From: Macrostomum hystrix
Taxonomy: Eukaryota > Platyhelminthes > Macrostomidae
DNA: 64,000 nt
Reading direction: 5' to 3'
NCBI GenBank assembly: GCA_950097015.1
Contig: CATNEN010000003.1
Coordinates: forward strand, 8,847,501-8,911,500
Shown: piece by piece, positions 10,809 through 21,414 of the stretch
How the letters are laid out: every line of letters begins with the position of its first letter
How positions within the stretch are numbered: the stretch's first letter is position 1
The notes under the pieces: model-generated
The model's database searches: none
What the model saw: only the letters and a program-made list of their open reading frames with translations
What the model was told of the DNA's origin: nothing
Translations under genes and position numbers: made by a program

Positions 10809-11582
10809 ATGAAACCGAAGGCCAAGTTTCAGAATTTGCTTCTGCTCATTGTTCTACTTCTGATCAGAGCGGCTCTAAATAAGTCGAGCGAGCTTCCCAA
10901 CAATTCACCTGGACACACCTATCACCAGGTGCTCGGTCTTCTCTGCATCCGGCCTGACTTCACAATTATCCTGTCCCTTATCAGTTCCAAGATACTATGC
11001 TCATCGATGTGCAGCAGGGACCAGCGCTGCCAGGCCTTCACAATGGCTGACGGTCCGTGTCAGCTGTTCGTGTTCGACAAGTGCAGCAAGTCGGTGAGGG
11101 ACTGCAGCTGCTCCAGGAGAGGCCAGGTGTTTGTGAAGCAGCAGCCGGGACTCGAGGCTGGCCAGCTGTGTCCGACTGGCTACGGAGACGACCTGTGCGG
11201 AGTGAAGTACAAGGTGCTGCTTCCTAGTAACTGGTCAGTGCAGAGGCAGAGGTGCGAGTCGGAGAGCGGTCTGGTGATCTTCGCCGACATGACGAGCAGC
11301 AGTGAGATGTCTCACATTGGACTCATTTACAGCACGACTGCTGACCGAGTCTCTCTGTGGCTGGGCGGCCTTCAGCCTCCGGGCAGTGCGGAGCCGTCAG
11401 GTGGCTGGTACTGGGTCTCCTGCAACGGCACCTTCGACAGCAGTCTGTGGGCCAGCAATGAACCGGACAACCTTGACGAGGGCAGGGAGGACGCCATATT
11501 TGCTCGCAACAGTCTAGGAGATGCCTGGCAGGCGTACTCGAGAAGAGCTGGCCTGTGCGAGTGTCTGTCACCGTTTGATTAG
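10809..11582 (+). CDS. Secreted C-type lectin-like protein with N-terminal Cys-rich segment
   Basis: A single-exon protein of 257 residues. Residues 8-22 are a leucine-rich signal peptide core. Residues 60-103 hold a cysteine cluster (LCSSMCSRDQRCQAF, then CQLF) that resembles a PAN/apple-type module. Residues 121-252 are a C-type lectin-like domain: LWLGG at about 183-187, GGWYWVSC at 198-205, WASNEPDN at 214-221 and the terminal CEC. The EPDN is close to the EPN motif of mannose-type calcium sites, but the downstream WND is replaced by DAIF, so sugar binding is uncertain. Two N-glycosylation sequons are visible (NWS at 141, NGT at 206). The start follows an AG by 1 nt (tcctcag|c|ATG). TAG stop. 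It is likely an extracellular recognition protein; the ligand is unknown. Confidence 0.85.
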   Translation: MKPKAKFQNLLLLIVLLLIRAALNKSSELPNNSPGHTYHQVLGLLCIRPDFTIILSLISSKILCSSMCSRDQRCQAFTMADGPCQLFVFDKCSKSVRDCSCSRRGQVFVKQQPGLEAGQLCPTGYGDDLCGVKYKVLLPSNWSVQRQRCESESGLVIFADMTSSSEMSHIGLIYSTTADRVSLWLGGLQPPGSAEPSGGWYWVSCNGTFDSSLWASNEPDNLDEGREDAIFARNSLGDAWQAYSRRAGLCECLSPFD

Positions 11583-11761
11583 CGCAGCATGGATACTAGC
11601 ATCTGGCGACTTCCAATTGGAATCAGTCAATCTATAACTAAAGATAATACCTACGAGTATGTAATAGAATTCTCGTTTTCCCAATCAAGTTTTTGTTTCT
11701 AAGAACTTAAAAAAATGTCCGATCGTATGGGATCGTATTTTTTGAGTATCTATGTTTAGGA

Positions 11762-11767
11762 AATAAA
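11762..11767 (+). terminator. Poly(A) signal of the lectin gene
   Basis: AATAAA lies 180 nt after the stop and just before the 33-bp array begins. Confidence 0.5.
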
Positions 11768-11789
11768 TCTAAATCCCATTAAAAAGAGC

Positions 11790-12390
11790 TAGGAAATGAC
11801 CCTGAATCTCATCTTGAGGATCAGGAAATGACCCTGAATCTCATCTTGAAGTGATGGGAAATGACCCTGAATCTCGTCTTGAAGTGATGGGAAATGACCC
11901 TGAATCTCGTCTTGAAGTGATGGGAAATGACCCTGAATCTCGTCTTGAAGTGATGGGAAATGACCCTGAATCTCGTCTTGAAGTGATGGGAAATGACCCT
12001 GAATCTCGTCTTGAAGTGATGGGAAATGACCCTGAATCTCGTCTTGAAGTGATTGGAAATGACCCTGAATCTCGTCTTGAAGTGATGGGAAATGACCCTG
12101 AATCTCATCTTGAGGATTAGGGAATGACCCTGAATCTCATCTTGAGGATTAGGGAATGACCCTGAATCTCATCTTGAGGATTAGGGAATGACCCTGAATC
12201 TCATCTTGAGGATCAGGAAATGACCCTGAATCTCATCTTGAGGATCAGGGAATGACCCTGAATCTCATCTTGAGAATCAGGAAATGACCCTGAATCTCAT
12301 CTTGAGGATAAGGAAATGACCCTGAATCTCATCTTGAGGATCAGGGAATGACCCTGAATCTCATCTTAAGGATCAGGGAATGACCCTAAA
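11790..12390 (+). repeat. 33-bp minisatellite
   Basis: About 18 copies containing gggaaatgaccctgaatctc, then gtcttgaagtgat or atcttgaggatta/c. The central eight or nine copies are almost identical, and the outer copies form a second, slightly different subfamily. Because 33 is a multiple of three, both strands stay open across the centre; this is not coding evidence. Confidence 0.95.
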
Positions 12391-13050
12391 GTTGCACCAA
12401 GGTCACAGCTGATCAACCGGGCCGCACTTTCAAGTGTCAGAGGCTGTCTTGACCTCTGAGTTGTGCGACAAGACCTGATGAAATTCGCGTTCGCAGCATT
12501 TTGAGAAAGTTATTTAGTTTCAACTAATGTAGGCCCTGAGATAATATTGTTTTTTTTTTTAAAACTATTGCTAAGTGAAAACATCTAGACGACAGTGGCA
12601 AGAGATTCGAACTTCTGATGTCCTGAAGCCCTCCTGGGACATGTGGCAGTACCTCAGTCCATGGACTGAACAGCTGTAACAGTGGCTTTGAATACTTTAG
12701 GCTTTTCGCGAGATCTCTAAAATATTTATAAGACAAGTAGAATTAGTTATGTTAACTGTACTACTAGATTGAATATAAAGTTTGTTAACCTGAATGATTT
12801 TTTCGATAAACATTTTATTTGTTATATTCTCAACTGCAACCGATTCTAAATGAGGAATCGAACAGACACCGGATAAAAAAGGCAACATAAAAAAGCAGAC
12901 AGAATGTTGTCTTGGAAGTGTAATGCTGAGATTTTGTACTTTAGATAAAAATGCTTTTAGCAGATGTAAAGTTAAAATTACGAATATATGCCTATATTGT
13001 TTGAGCAAATCCAGGCTATTGAGGTTTTGACAACAGCATGGGAAAATAGC
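12391..13050. other. Spacer with a SINE family 2 tail remnant
   Basis: Bases about 12645-12700 include cagtccatggactgaacagc, which is shared with the 3' part of the family 2 SINE at 22160-22392. The rest is AT-rich, with no supported gene. A 129-codon minus-strand frame (12697-13086) overlaps the start of the next array and has no recognisable domain. Confidence 0.5.
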
Positions 13051-13054
13051 ACAC

Positions 13055-14797
13055 CTGCTCAAATTAAGTCTATGGCTATAGCACACCTGCTCAAATTAAG
13101 CCTATGGCTATAGCACACCTGCTCAAATTAAGCCTATGGCTATAGCACACCTGCTCAAATTAAGCCTATGGCTATAGCACACCTGCTCAAATTAAGTCTA
13201 TGGCTATAGCATACCTGCTCAAATTAAGCCTATGGCTATAGCACACCTGCTCAAATTAAGCCTATGGCTATAGCACACCTGCTCAAATAGAATCTATGGC
13301 TATAGCAAACCTGCTCAAATTAAGTCTATGGCTATAGCACACCTGCTCAAATAGAATCTATGGCTATAGCAAACCTGCTCAAATAGAATCTATGGCTATA
13401 GCAAACCTGCTCAAATAGAATCTATGGCTATAGCAAACCTGCTCAAATAGAATCTATGGCTATAGCACACCTGCTCAAATAGAATCTATGGCTATAGCAC
13501 ACCTGCTCAAATAGAATCTATGGCTATAGCACACCTGCTCAAATAGAATCTATGGCTATAGCAAACCTGCTCAAATAGAATCTATGGCTATAGCACACCT
13601 GCTCAAATAGAATCTATGGCTATAGCACACCTGCTCAAATAGAATCTATGGCTATAGCACACCTGCTCAAATAGAATCTATGGCTATAGCACACCTGCTC
13701 AAATAGAATCTATGGCTATAGCACACCTGCTCAAATAGAATCTATGGCTATAGCAAACCTGCTCAAATAGAATCTATGGCTATAGCACACCTGCTCAAAT
13801 AGAATCTATGGCTATAGCACACCTGCTCAAATAGAATCTATGGCTATAGCAAACCTGCTCAAATAGAATCTATGGCTATAGCAAACCTGCTCAAATAGAA
13901 TCTATGGCTATAGCAAACCTGCTCAAATAGAATCTATGGCTATAGCACACCTGCTCAAATAGAATCTATGGCTATAGCACACCTGCTCAAATAGAATCTA
14001 TGGCTATAGCACACCTGCTCAAATAGAATCTATGGCTATAGCAAACCTGCTCAAATAGAATCTATGGCTATAGCACACCTGCTCAAATAGAATCTATGGC
14101 TATAGCACAAATGCTTAATTGAATCTATGGCTATAGCACACCTGCTCAAATAGAATCTATGGCTATAGCACACCTGCTCAAATAGAATCTATGGCTATAG
14201 CACACCTGCTCAAATAGAATCTATGGCTATAGCACACCTGCTCAAATAGAATCTATGGCTATAGCAAACCTGCTCAAATAGAATCTATGGCTATAGCACA
14301 CCTGCTCAAATAGAATCTATGGCTATAGCACACCTGCTCAAATAGAATCTATGGCTATAGCAAACCTGCTCAAATAGAATCTATGGCTATAGCACACCTG
14401 CTCAAATAGAATCTATGGCTATAGCAAACCTGCTCAAATAGAATCTATGGCTATAGCAAACCTGCTCAAATAGAATCTATGGCTATAGCAAACCTGCTCA
14501 AATAGAATCTATGGCTATAGCACACCTGCTCAAATAGAATCTATGGCTATAGCACACCTGCTCAAATAGAATCTATGGCTATAGCACACCTGCTCAAATA
14601 GAATCTATGGCTATAGCACACCTGCTCAAATAGAATCTATGGCTATAGCAAACCTGCTCAAATAGAATCTATGGCTATAGCAAACCTGCTCAAATAGAAT
14701 CTATGGCTATAGCAAACCTGCTCAAATAGAATCTATGGCTATAGCAAACCTGCTCAAATAGAATCTATGGCTATAGCACAAATGCTTAATTGAATCT
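13055..14797 (+). repeat. 32-bp minisatellite
   Basis: About 54 copies of a unit with tctatggctatagcacacct followed by gctcaaatagaa. Two variants (gcacacc and gcaaacc) are interspersed. The left edge has a 'ttaagcc/ttaagtc' subfamily instead of 'atagaatc'. A rare variant, caaatgcttaattgaatc, occurs at about 14108 and again as the last unit, so it may mark an internal duplication. Each unit holds the 8-bp palindrome gctatagc. Confidence 0.95.
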
Positions 14798-14924
14798 TAG
14801 AAAAAACACTCGTTTGATTGATTCTAGTAACGACTAGCAAATAAAAGAAAAAAATTGTGCCTTACAAATAAAACCCGAGTTGAAAAATAGATTACGGGCT
14901 TTTAGCGGCTATTAGTTCGACAGT

Positions 14925-16945
14925 CTAGTCACAGATTTTTCTGGCCAAACCGGAATCCAGCATTATTTGATTGATCTTATTGCCGACACGTTTCTCCTTA
15001 GGATCGTAACATTTAGGTGTGTAGTACAAGCGCAGATTGTGCAGTCGTTGCTGACAACTATTAGCAGTACTGCTATCGGTGACAGAATTTTTCAGCTGTG
15101 GCGAATCAGTCACAGACATGCAAAATCCGTGTAGCTGACGACCTTTTACAAGCGACAGAAAGTGCTCAGCGGCATCCACCTCCCTGCCTGAGTATGGAGA
15201 GCAGGGTTTGGGGCTGTGTACATTCTGACCCTCTCCCTGTGCCTCAGTCTGTGTACATCTGTGACCCTCTCCCTGTGCCTCAGTCAGTGTACATCTGTGA
15301 CCCTCTCCCTGTGCCTCAGTCTGTGTACATCTGTGACCCTCTCCCTGTGCCTCAGTCTGTGTACATCTGTGACCCTCTCCCTGTGCCTCAGTCTGTGTAC
15401 ATCTGTGACCCTCTCCCTGTGCCTCAGTCTGTGTACATCTGTGACCCTCTCCCTGTGCCTCAGTCTGTGTACATCTGTGACCCTCTCCCTGTGCCTCAGT
15501 CTGTGTACATCTGTGACCCTCTCCCTGTGCCTCAGTCTGTGTACATCTGTGACCCTCTCCCTGTGCCTCAGTCTGTGTACATCTGTGACCCTCTCCCTGT
15601 GCCTCAGTCAGTGTACATCTGTGACCCTCTCCCTGTGCCTCAGTCTGTGTACATCTGTGACCCTCTCCCTGTGCCTCAGTCTGTGTACATCTGTGACCCT
15701 CTCCCTGTGCCTCAGTCAGTGTACATCTGTGACCCTCTCCCTGTGCCTCAGTCTGTGTACATCTGTGACCCTCTCCCTGTGCCTCAGTCTGTGTACATCT
15801 GTGACCCTCTCCCTGTGCCTCAGTCTGTGTACATCTGTGACCCTCTCCCTGTGCCTCAGTCTGTGTACATCTGTGACCCTCTCCCTGTGCCTCAGTCTGT
15901 GTACATCTGTGACCCTCTCCCTGTGCCTCAGTCAGTGTACATCTGTGACCCTCTCCCTGTGCCTCAGTCAGTGTACATCTGTGACCCTCTCCCTGTGCCT
16001 CAGTCTGTGTACATCTGTGACCCTCTCCCTGTGCCTCAGTCTGTGTACATCTGTGACCCTCTCCCTGTGCCTCAGTCTGTGTACATCTGTGACCCTCTCC
16101 CTGTGCCTCAGTCTGTGTACATCTGTGACCCTCTCCCTGTGCCTCAGTCTGTGTACATCTGTGACCCTCTCCCTGTGCCTCAGTCTGTGTACATCTGTGA
16201 CCCTCTCCCTGTGCCTCAGTCAGTGTACATCTGTGACCCTCTCCCTGTGCCTCAGTCTGTGTACATCTGTGACCCTCTCCCTGTGTCTCAGTCTGTGTAC
16301 ATCTGTGACCCTCTCCCTGTGCCTCAGTCTGTGTACATCTGTGACCCTCTCCCTGTGCCTCAGTCTGTGTACATCTGTGACCCTCTCCCTGTGCCTCAGT
16401 CTGTGTACATCTGTGACCCTCTCCCTGTGCCTCAGTCTGTGTACATCTGTGACCCTCTCATTGTGCCTCAGGGCGGCCCCAGTCTATGGCTTGAACAGCA
16501 GCTAAATTTTCTTAGATCAGTACTCAGTAGGCTTTCATTGATTTAGCCATAAACAATCACCTTCCACAGCAACCAGCGAATCCAAGTTGCCAACCCTAGC
16601 CGCTGCTGGCAGTCGTTGAAAGGCGGGCGGCAGGTTGGCAACCAGCTCCCTACTGGCCGCTGGCAAGCGGACACATTCACCAAAGTCCAACAGTCGATAA
16701 CTAGCCCACTGATTGTCCAGCATTTCCAGCCTACTGCGATACCATTCGCCGTAGCATTTCACAGCATACAGCCTGTCTGGCTGCAGTCGAGGCGGGCAGA
16801 TCAGGCAGGCGCCCCTGTGAGACTCGTAGCAGGCCATCATGTCGCGCATGAGACAGTCAAGTTGAGCATAGTCGGACTCCAGGGCGAAGCCGTTAAATGT
16901 CAGCATCGTCGAAATATTCAACGATTCTGCTTGAAGAGCCTGCAT
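14925..16945 (-). CDS. Single-Tudor-domain protein, paralogue 2, two exons
   Basis: The exons on the minus strand are 16945-16561 and 15187-14925, about 215 residues. The donor is GAAG|GTGATT and the acceptor ccatactcag|GC, phase 1. Exon 1 carries a Tudor core: RLYAVKCYGEWYRSRLEM, then YRLLDFGE, then NLPPAFQRLPAAARVGNL. Exon 2 supplies the segment after the Tudor barrel of an extended Tudor domain (VDAAEHFLSLVKGRQLHGFC). It aligns throughout with the neighbour at 18035-19564, including the intron position and phase, so the two are tandem duplicates. Extended Tudor proteins usually bind methylated PIWI tails in germline piRNA granules, but the usual DYGN is DFGE here. The start is uncertain; an in-frame ATG at 16966 is possible, and so is an upstream exon. 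The intron is nearly all 36-bp minisatellite. Confidence 0.75.
15217..16475 (+). repeat. 36-bp minisatellite filling the intron of Tudor paralogue 2
   Basis: About 35 very uniform copies of a unit with tgtgtacatctgtgaccctc and tccctgtgcctcagtc. The main variation is cagtctgtg against cagtcagtg. At 36 bp the unit equals 12 codons, so long plus-strand frames (up to 482 codons) run through it. They start and end in repeat-flanking intron sequence and are not genes. The unit resembles a collapsed piece of SINE family 1. Confidence 0.95.
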
Positions 16946-17094
16946 GGTGACATGTACAACTAGCATAGCTTTGTTAAACCTCTATGGGGAATACATTACT
17001 CGTATTGGTTCAATAAAATAATTTACAATATAATTAAAACAATCATGCCGATTTAGTTGAATATTTTCGGATATATTTGTGACTGTTAATTAAT

Positions 17095-17533
17095 GGCGAA
17101 TATTAGGGTTTTACCCTGTAAAAAATTCGGCTGCTTCTTCGGCGGGTTTTTTGTGCAAAATAGGAGTGGAATCTACCAAAATCCCCCCTATCTCGCAAGA
17201 GTTAGAGGAACCACCCAGGAAGCAGCCGATGTAACCGTAAATTGTGCGGAAACCGCCGAAGAATCACCCGAACCAGTGGCCCATGGGACAACCAGAGAAT
17301 TATTTACGAGCGATTCCTCCGCGGTTTCTGAGCATGGAATCTTCCGAACTGGAGGATTCTTTGGGTGATTCCATTTCGCCACCAAGAAGCACCGAGAAAA
17401 CGCCCAGTTGGGTAGATTCTAAGCATGGAATCATCCGATTGGTATATTTCCAGCGTTCGGCTGTTTCTTTTTCTGGAAACACCGCAGATTCCAACTGGAA
17501 TCACCCAAAGAAACGTCCCTATTTTTAGCGGGT
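17095..17533. other. Complex inverted-repeat block, possible small DNA element
   Basis: A 17-bp perfect inverted repeat, ttctttgggtgattcca (17357-17373) against 17496-17512, encloses about 120 bp. Direct repeats of agcatggaatc lie at 17331 and 17423. The outer ends (gcgaatattaggg and the reverse complement of ccctatttttagc) match loosely. Several overlapping short frames on both strands look like by-products. It could be a degraded MITE; no clear target duplication is seen. Confidence 0.35.
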
Positions 17534-17630
17534 ATGTACACATTCATTTGGGGCTAATCCGCGGAGAGAAGGCTTGGCGGCTCGTCTTGCAATTTACGCC
17601 CTTGAGGGCCAACCTAAAAGACAGTGAGAA
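17534..17630 (+). mobile_element. SINE family 1 fragment
   Basis: Bases from about 17545 match the SINE 1 body (atttggggctaatccgcgg, gagagaaggcttgg, aatttacgcccttgagggcc). The tRNA-like head and the tail are missing. Confidence 0.7.
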
Positions 17631-18034
17631 TTCAATTCTTTGTTAATAAGTTTGAACGGACCGATTTTAAAGAATTAAGAATGGAACAGAAAAGGAAGCA
17701 AAGGTTTAAGCCAAAACAGCTAGATTTTTTATTATCTAAAACCAAATTGAAAATCGTGTTTTTTCTAAAAGTACAAACGGACAACAAACGGACAAACGGA
17801 CAGCTGCAGGATTATGTACGAGCTGCTGAATCTGGCGTTTCGATTGGGTAAATTGTTGAAAATTGAGATAACATGGATACTGATTGATCCGTGAAGTGGT
17901 ACTTTAAGAGAATTGCGGGAGTTATAAAGCAAAACTTTACTGACTTTAGAATCGATTGATCCAAACCATTTTATTAAAAAAAAGACGTTAAAATCCTAAT
18001 AAAGATATGAAAAAGCTTGGCAATACATATCGGC
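17631..18034. other. Spacer holding the 3'UTR of Tudor paralogue 1
   Basis: AT-rich sequence. A minus-strand poly(A) signal lies at 17970-17975. Otherwise nothing is recognised; the 75-codon frame at 17624-17851 is lysine-rich and unsupported. Confidence 0.4.
17970..17975 (-). terminator. Poly(A) signal of Tudor paralogue 1
   Basis: AATAAA on the minus strand, 60 nt after the TAA stop at 18037-18035. It supports the view that this gene ends before the second Tudor gene begins. Confidence 0.6.
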
Positions 18035-19564
18035 TTAGTAGTTATTTTTGCCGCTGTCAGACATATCGCGGTTTGAAGCGCAGTAGTCGCAATAAGCGAA
18101 ACCGGCGTGCATGGTCTCCAGATGATCCTGGCGCGTGTGTACCAGACAGGCCTTCAATAGACGGCCGTCTAAACCATTCGGATGTAACTCAGTTTGGGAT
18201 AAACCAGTTGGCACAAAGAATAGCTCCAGATGATAGGCTAAATCCGGTAGTAGCTTTGTAGGGCCAGTCGCCGCATCAAATGTGCTACTATTAGTAGGAG
18301 GAGCGGTAGATGTTATTCGACGACAAAATCCGTACATGACGCGATTCCTGACGGCTTCATAAAATGCTTTGTCCGCGCTTAGTCCAGAGTCTGTAGCAAC
18401 GAAATAGTATTAGGAATAAACTCAATTCATTGATAGCATAATAACTATAATGTATATAATAATACAATAAAAAGGGATCATAGTTAGAGGTGAAATAGCG
18501 GACAGCGGAAGGGAAAGTAGAGAGCGGACGACTGAGGGGAAGGGAGAGGGTAGAGAGCGGAAGACTGGGGAAGGGAGAGGGTAGAGAGCGGAAGACTGGG
18601 GGAAGGGAGAGGATAGAGAGCGGAAGACTAGGGAAGGGAGAAGATAGAGAGCGGAAGACTGGGGGGAAGGGAGAGGGTAGAGAGCGGAAGACTAGGGAAG
18701 GGAGAAGATAGAGAGCGGAAGACTGGGGGGAAGGGAGAGGGTAGAGAGCGGAAGACTGGGGGAAGGGAGAGGGTAGAGAGCGGAAGACTAGGGAAGGGAG
18801 AAGATAGAGAGCGGAAGACTGGGGGAAGGGCGAGAGTAGAGAGCGGCAGAGTGGGGGAAGGACAGGGTAGAGAGCGGAAGACTGGGGAAAGGAGAGTAGA
18901 CAGCGGAAGACTGGGGGGAAGGAGAGAGTAGAGAGCGGAAGACTGGGGGAAGGAGAGAGTAGAGAGCGGAATATTGGATGAATGGAGTAGAAAGTGGAAG
19001 AATGGAGGAAATGGGAGAAACAGGCCGAAAAGAAAGGGAGATTGGAATTAAACAGCTGAAACGATTAGGCGCAAAACAGATCAGCAAGTTATCTTGACAC
19101 ACACCCGGCCTAGGATAAACGTTAGCTAATTTGCCAAACAATGCGCTCGACTCCAATTCGCAAAACTTCTTCAACAGTCGAGCAACCCGGTCCAACGCTA
19201 AGCTAGGAATAGTCACGACTTCGCCGAAATCAATTAGATAAAATGTTAATTCGCTATTATTACATCCGTTCAACAATGTCCGATAGCCACTAATCAGTCT
19301 GGCCCTGTACCATTCGTCATAGGCCAACAGAGCGTAGAGGCAGCCAACGGTGAGCTTGTTGGGACAGACCAACTGTGCGCCTAGGGGCGATGCGTAGTAA
19401 TGTTTCATAGCCAGCATGAGTTGATCCAGTTTTTCGTAATCTTCTTCTAGGACAAAGTAGAAGCTATTCAAAGAATTGACGAACAGCACACGCAGGGGTA
19501 TGGCAAACTGATTCTGCGGACTGGCCAATTGCATTCTCACTCTGCTGCTAGGAGAGTCGGTCAT
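18035..19564 (-). CDS. Single-Tudor-domain protein, paralogue 1, two exons
   Basis: The minus-strand exons are 19564-19105 and 18390-18035, giving 271 residues. The donor is CCGG|GTGTGT and the acceptor ttgctacag|AC, phase 1. Residues 23-48 are the N-terminal strand and helix of an extended Tudor domain. CLYALLAYDEWYRARLISGY lies at about 75-94 and FYLIDFGEVV at 108-117. Exon 2 begins SGLSADKAFYEAV and continues the SN-like part. Such domains in TDRD and Tudor proteins read symmetric dimethylarginine on PIWI proteins, but here the cage asparagine of DYGN is glutamate. The start follows a strong acceptor (ttttttcag) by 12 nt, so ATG 19564 is the likely start of a trans-spliced or 5'UTR-spliced mRNA. 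If the acceptor is an ordinary coding splice, more exons exist upstream. Confidence 0.78.
18485..19010 (+). repeat. Purine-rich minisatellite of about 30-32 bp in the intron of Tudor paralogue 1
   Basis: About 16 copies of a unit with gagagcggaagactggggga and agggagagggta. Lengths vary slightly through indels in the G runs. On the transcribed (minus) strand it is a long C/T tract, so it extends the pyrimidine content of the intron. Confidence 0.9.
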
Positions 19565-19635
19565 TTCACAAAGCAACTGAAAAAATATAAATACAATATA
19601 ATACAATACAATACACCCACCCTCAATTTATTTCT

Positions 19636-19735
19636 TAAAAGCCGAGTGAACTGAAGCAATGCAGAGTAAAGGGTCTTGTTGTGAAAGGACCACGACCTTC
19701 AAGTCCATTGACCACAAGACCACAACTCCATTGTG
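19636..19735 (-). mobile_element. SINE family 2 fragment
   Basis: gtgaactgaagcaatgcagag and the following bases match the minus-strand copy at 31480-31763, including a decayed tRNA-like head near 19690-19735. The body is missing. Confidence 0.6.
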
Positions 19736-19739
19736 AAGG

Positions 19740-20350
19740 GAATGAGCAGTTTAGGGAATATGCAGTTTAGCAAATGTGCCGTTTAGCGAATGTGCAGTTT
19801 AGGGAATGTGCAGTTTAGGGAATGTGCAGTTTAGAGAATGTGTAGTTTAGGGAATGTGCAGTTTAGAGAATGTGTAGTTTAGAGAATGTGCAGTTTAGGG
19901 AATGTGCAGTTTAGAGAATGTATAGTTTAGGGAATGTGCAGTTTAGAGAATGTGCAGTTTAGAGAACGTGTAGTTTAGGGAATGTGCAGTTTAGAGATTG
20001 TGCAGTTTAGAGAATGTATAGTTTAGGGAATGTGCAGTTTAGAGAATGTATAGTTTAGGGAATGTGCAGTTTAGGGATTGTGTAGTTTAGAGAATGTGCA
20101 GTTTAGGGATTGTGTATTTTAGAGAATGTGCAGTTTAGGGAACGTATAGTTTAGAGAATGTATAGTTTAGGGAATGTGCAGTTTAGAGAATGTATAGTTT
20201 AGGGAATGTGCAGTTTAGAGAATGTTTAGTTTAGAGAATGTGCAGTTTAGGGAACGTGCAGTTAGAGAATGTATAGTTTAGGGAATGTGCAGTTAAGGGA
20301 ATGTGTAGTTTTGGGAATTCGCAGTTTAGGGAATGTGCAGTTAAGGGAGA
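19740..20350 (+). repeat. 16-bp minisatellite
   Basis: About 38 copies of agtttagggaatgtgc and the variant agtttagagaatgtat/gc. It lies upstream of Tudor paralogue 1. Confidence 0.95.
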
Positions 20351-20429
20351 TGAATTCATTAACCAATATGAATTCGAAATGGAGGTTTATACAAAGCAGT
20401 TTTAATTGTCCTTGTCACCACTTTCTTCG

Positions 20430-20600
20430 ACAGAATCGATGAATATCTTGACGATTCTGACATCGTACAGCTTTGAAATTTAGTTAATCACAAAATACAG
20501 AAAATGTTGATCAATATGATGGATTTTCATGGAAGTAGGCCATTTGGTTTGGGAGCTATCGTCAAGATTGCAGTGGTTATTTAAAATAGCCACTTGGTTT
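20430..20600 (+). repeat. Dispersed repeat R3, copy a
   Basis: It shares ttcgacagaatcgatgaat and catttggtttgggagctatc with copies at 32440-32600 (minus) and 57925-58065 (plus). It ends in a near-palindrome, ggttatttaaaatagcc. The nature of the element is unknown. Confidence 0.6.
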
Positions 20601-20734
20601 TTCGACTGTTTAATAGATGTACAGGTCAAATATACACATCCTTATGGGTGTGAAGTAATCAACTATATGTAGACAATGCGTGCAAGGTCATATTATACCT
20701 ATATTGCTCGCTTAATGTAACGTGCAATAATAGT

Positions 20735-21085
20735 AATAATAATAATAATTGCAGGAGGGCTGCGGGCAATGGTACATCATTTGGTGACGCTAGACCCGCA
20801 GCCAGGCCACCATTTCGCTGACTCCTGAGCACACACGGACACAGATACCGTACGCAGGCATACGCTCACACAGGTGTGTACATCTGCCCTGACTTTCTCA
20901 TCGTCAGGCAGTGCACATTTCACTGTGCCTGGAAGGTTGGCCCTAAAGGGCATAAATTGCACGACAAGCCCCCAAGCCTTCTCTCCGCGGCTGCGCCCCA
21001 AATGAATGTGGCCTCGCCGTGGAATCGAACTTAGGGACCGTGGTGCGAGAGGCAAACGCGATAACCGCTCTGCCACCGACCCCCC
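20735..21085 (-). mobile_element. tRNA-derived SINE, family 1, full-length copy
   Basis: On the minus strand the head starts near 21083 with tggcagagcggt and a good B box (gttcgattcc). It runs through the shared body with its hairpin (20875-20920) and ends in an (AAT)n tail at 20730-20752. The head is better preserved than in the copy at 167-530. Confidence 0.88.
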
Positions 21086-21414
21086 CCCAATGTAACGTGC
21101 AAACTTTTAAATGAAGAAAAACTTTTCTATTATAGCTTTGTTATTTGTTGTTCGATTATTTGACACGGACGCATTGTTTCCTAAAAATCACTTAGCCTAT
21201 CCTACTTGTACACCTGATTACTTAAAAATCAAATGTCACAGAAAGGTCACGGAAGACAAGGAAAGCAAATGATTTCCAAAGCAATCGGCACAAAAGCACA
21301 ACCATCAGCTTTTATAACAACGCGGACTCAATTTATTATCAGCTTTCAAACAATTTCACGGCACGACAAGGAACTGACAAGTCTTCAGTTGAATCGATCT
21401 AGTTAATTCAGAAA
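21086..21414. other. Spacer downstream of eL36
   Basis: AT-rich, with the eL36 poly(A) signal at 21332-21337 (minus strand). Nothing else is recognised. Confidence 0.4.
21332..21337 (-). terminator. Poly(A) signal of the eL36 gene
   Basis: AATAAA on the minus strand, about 78 nt after the eL36 stop codon. Confidence 0.6.

Noticed and set aside
11821-12120. 11-residue peptide repeat open on both strands
   Set aside because: The 33-bp unit has a length divisible by three, and both strands are open at the same place. No start, signal or flanking exon.
12697-13086. 129-codon minus-strand gene
   Set aside because: It starts inside the 32-bp array, has AT-driven composition and overlaps a SINE remnant; no domain was recognised.
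15098-16546. 482- and 429-codon open frames with Asp-Pro-Leu-Pro-Val-Pro and Ser-Leu-Cys repeats
   Set aside because: They are produced by a 36-bp minisatellite (12 codons) lying in the intron of Tudor paralogue 2. Several frames are open at once, and the flanks are intronic.
18788-19104. C-terminal extension of Tudor paralogue 1 through the purine repeat
   Set aside because: The frame reads into intronic minisatellite. A donor at 19104-19103 with a matching phase-1 acceptor at 18392-18391 gives a better protein that aligns with the paralogue.
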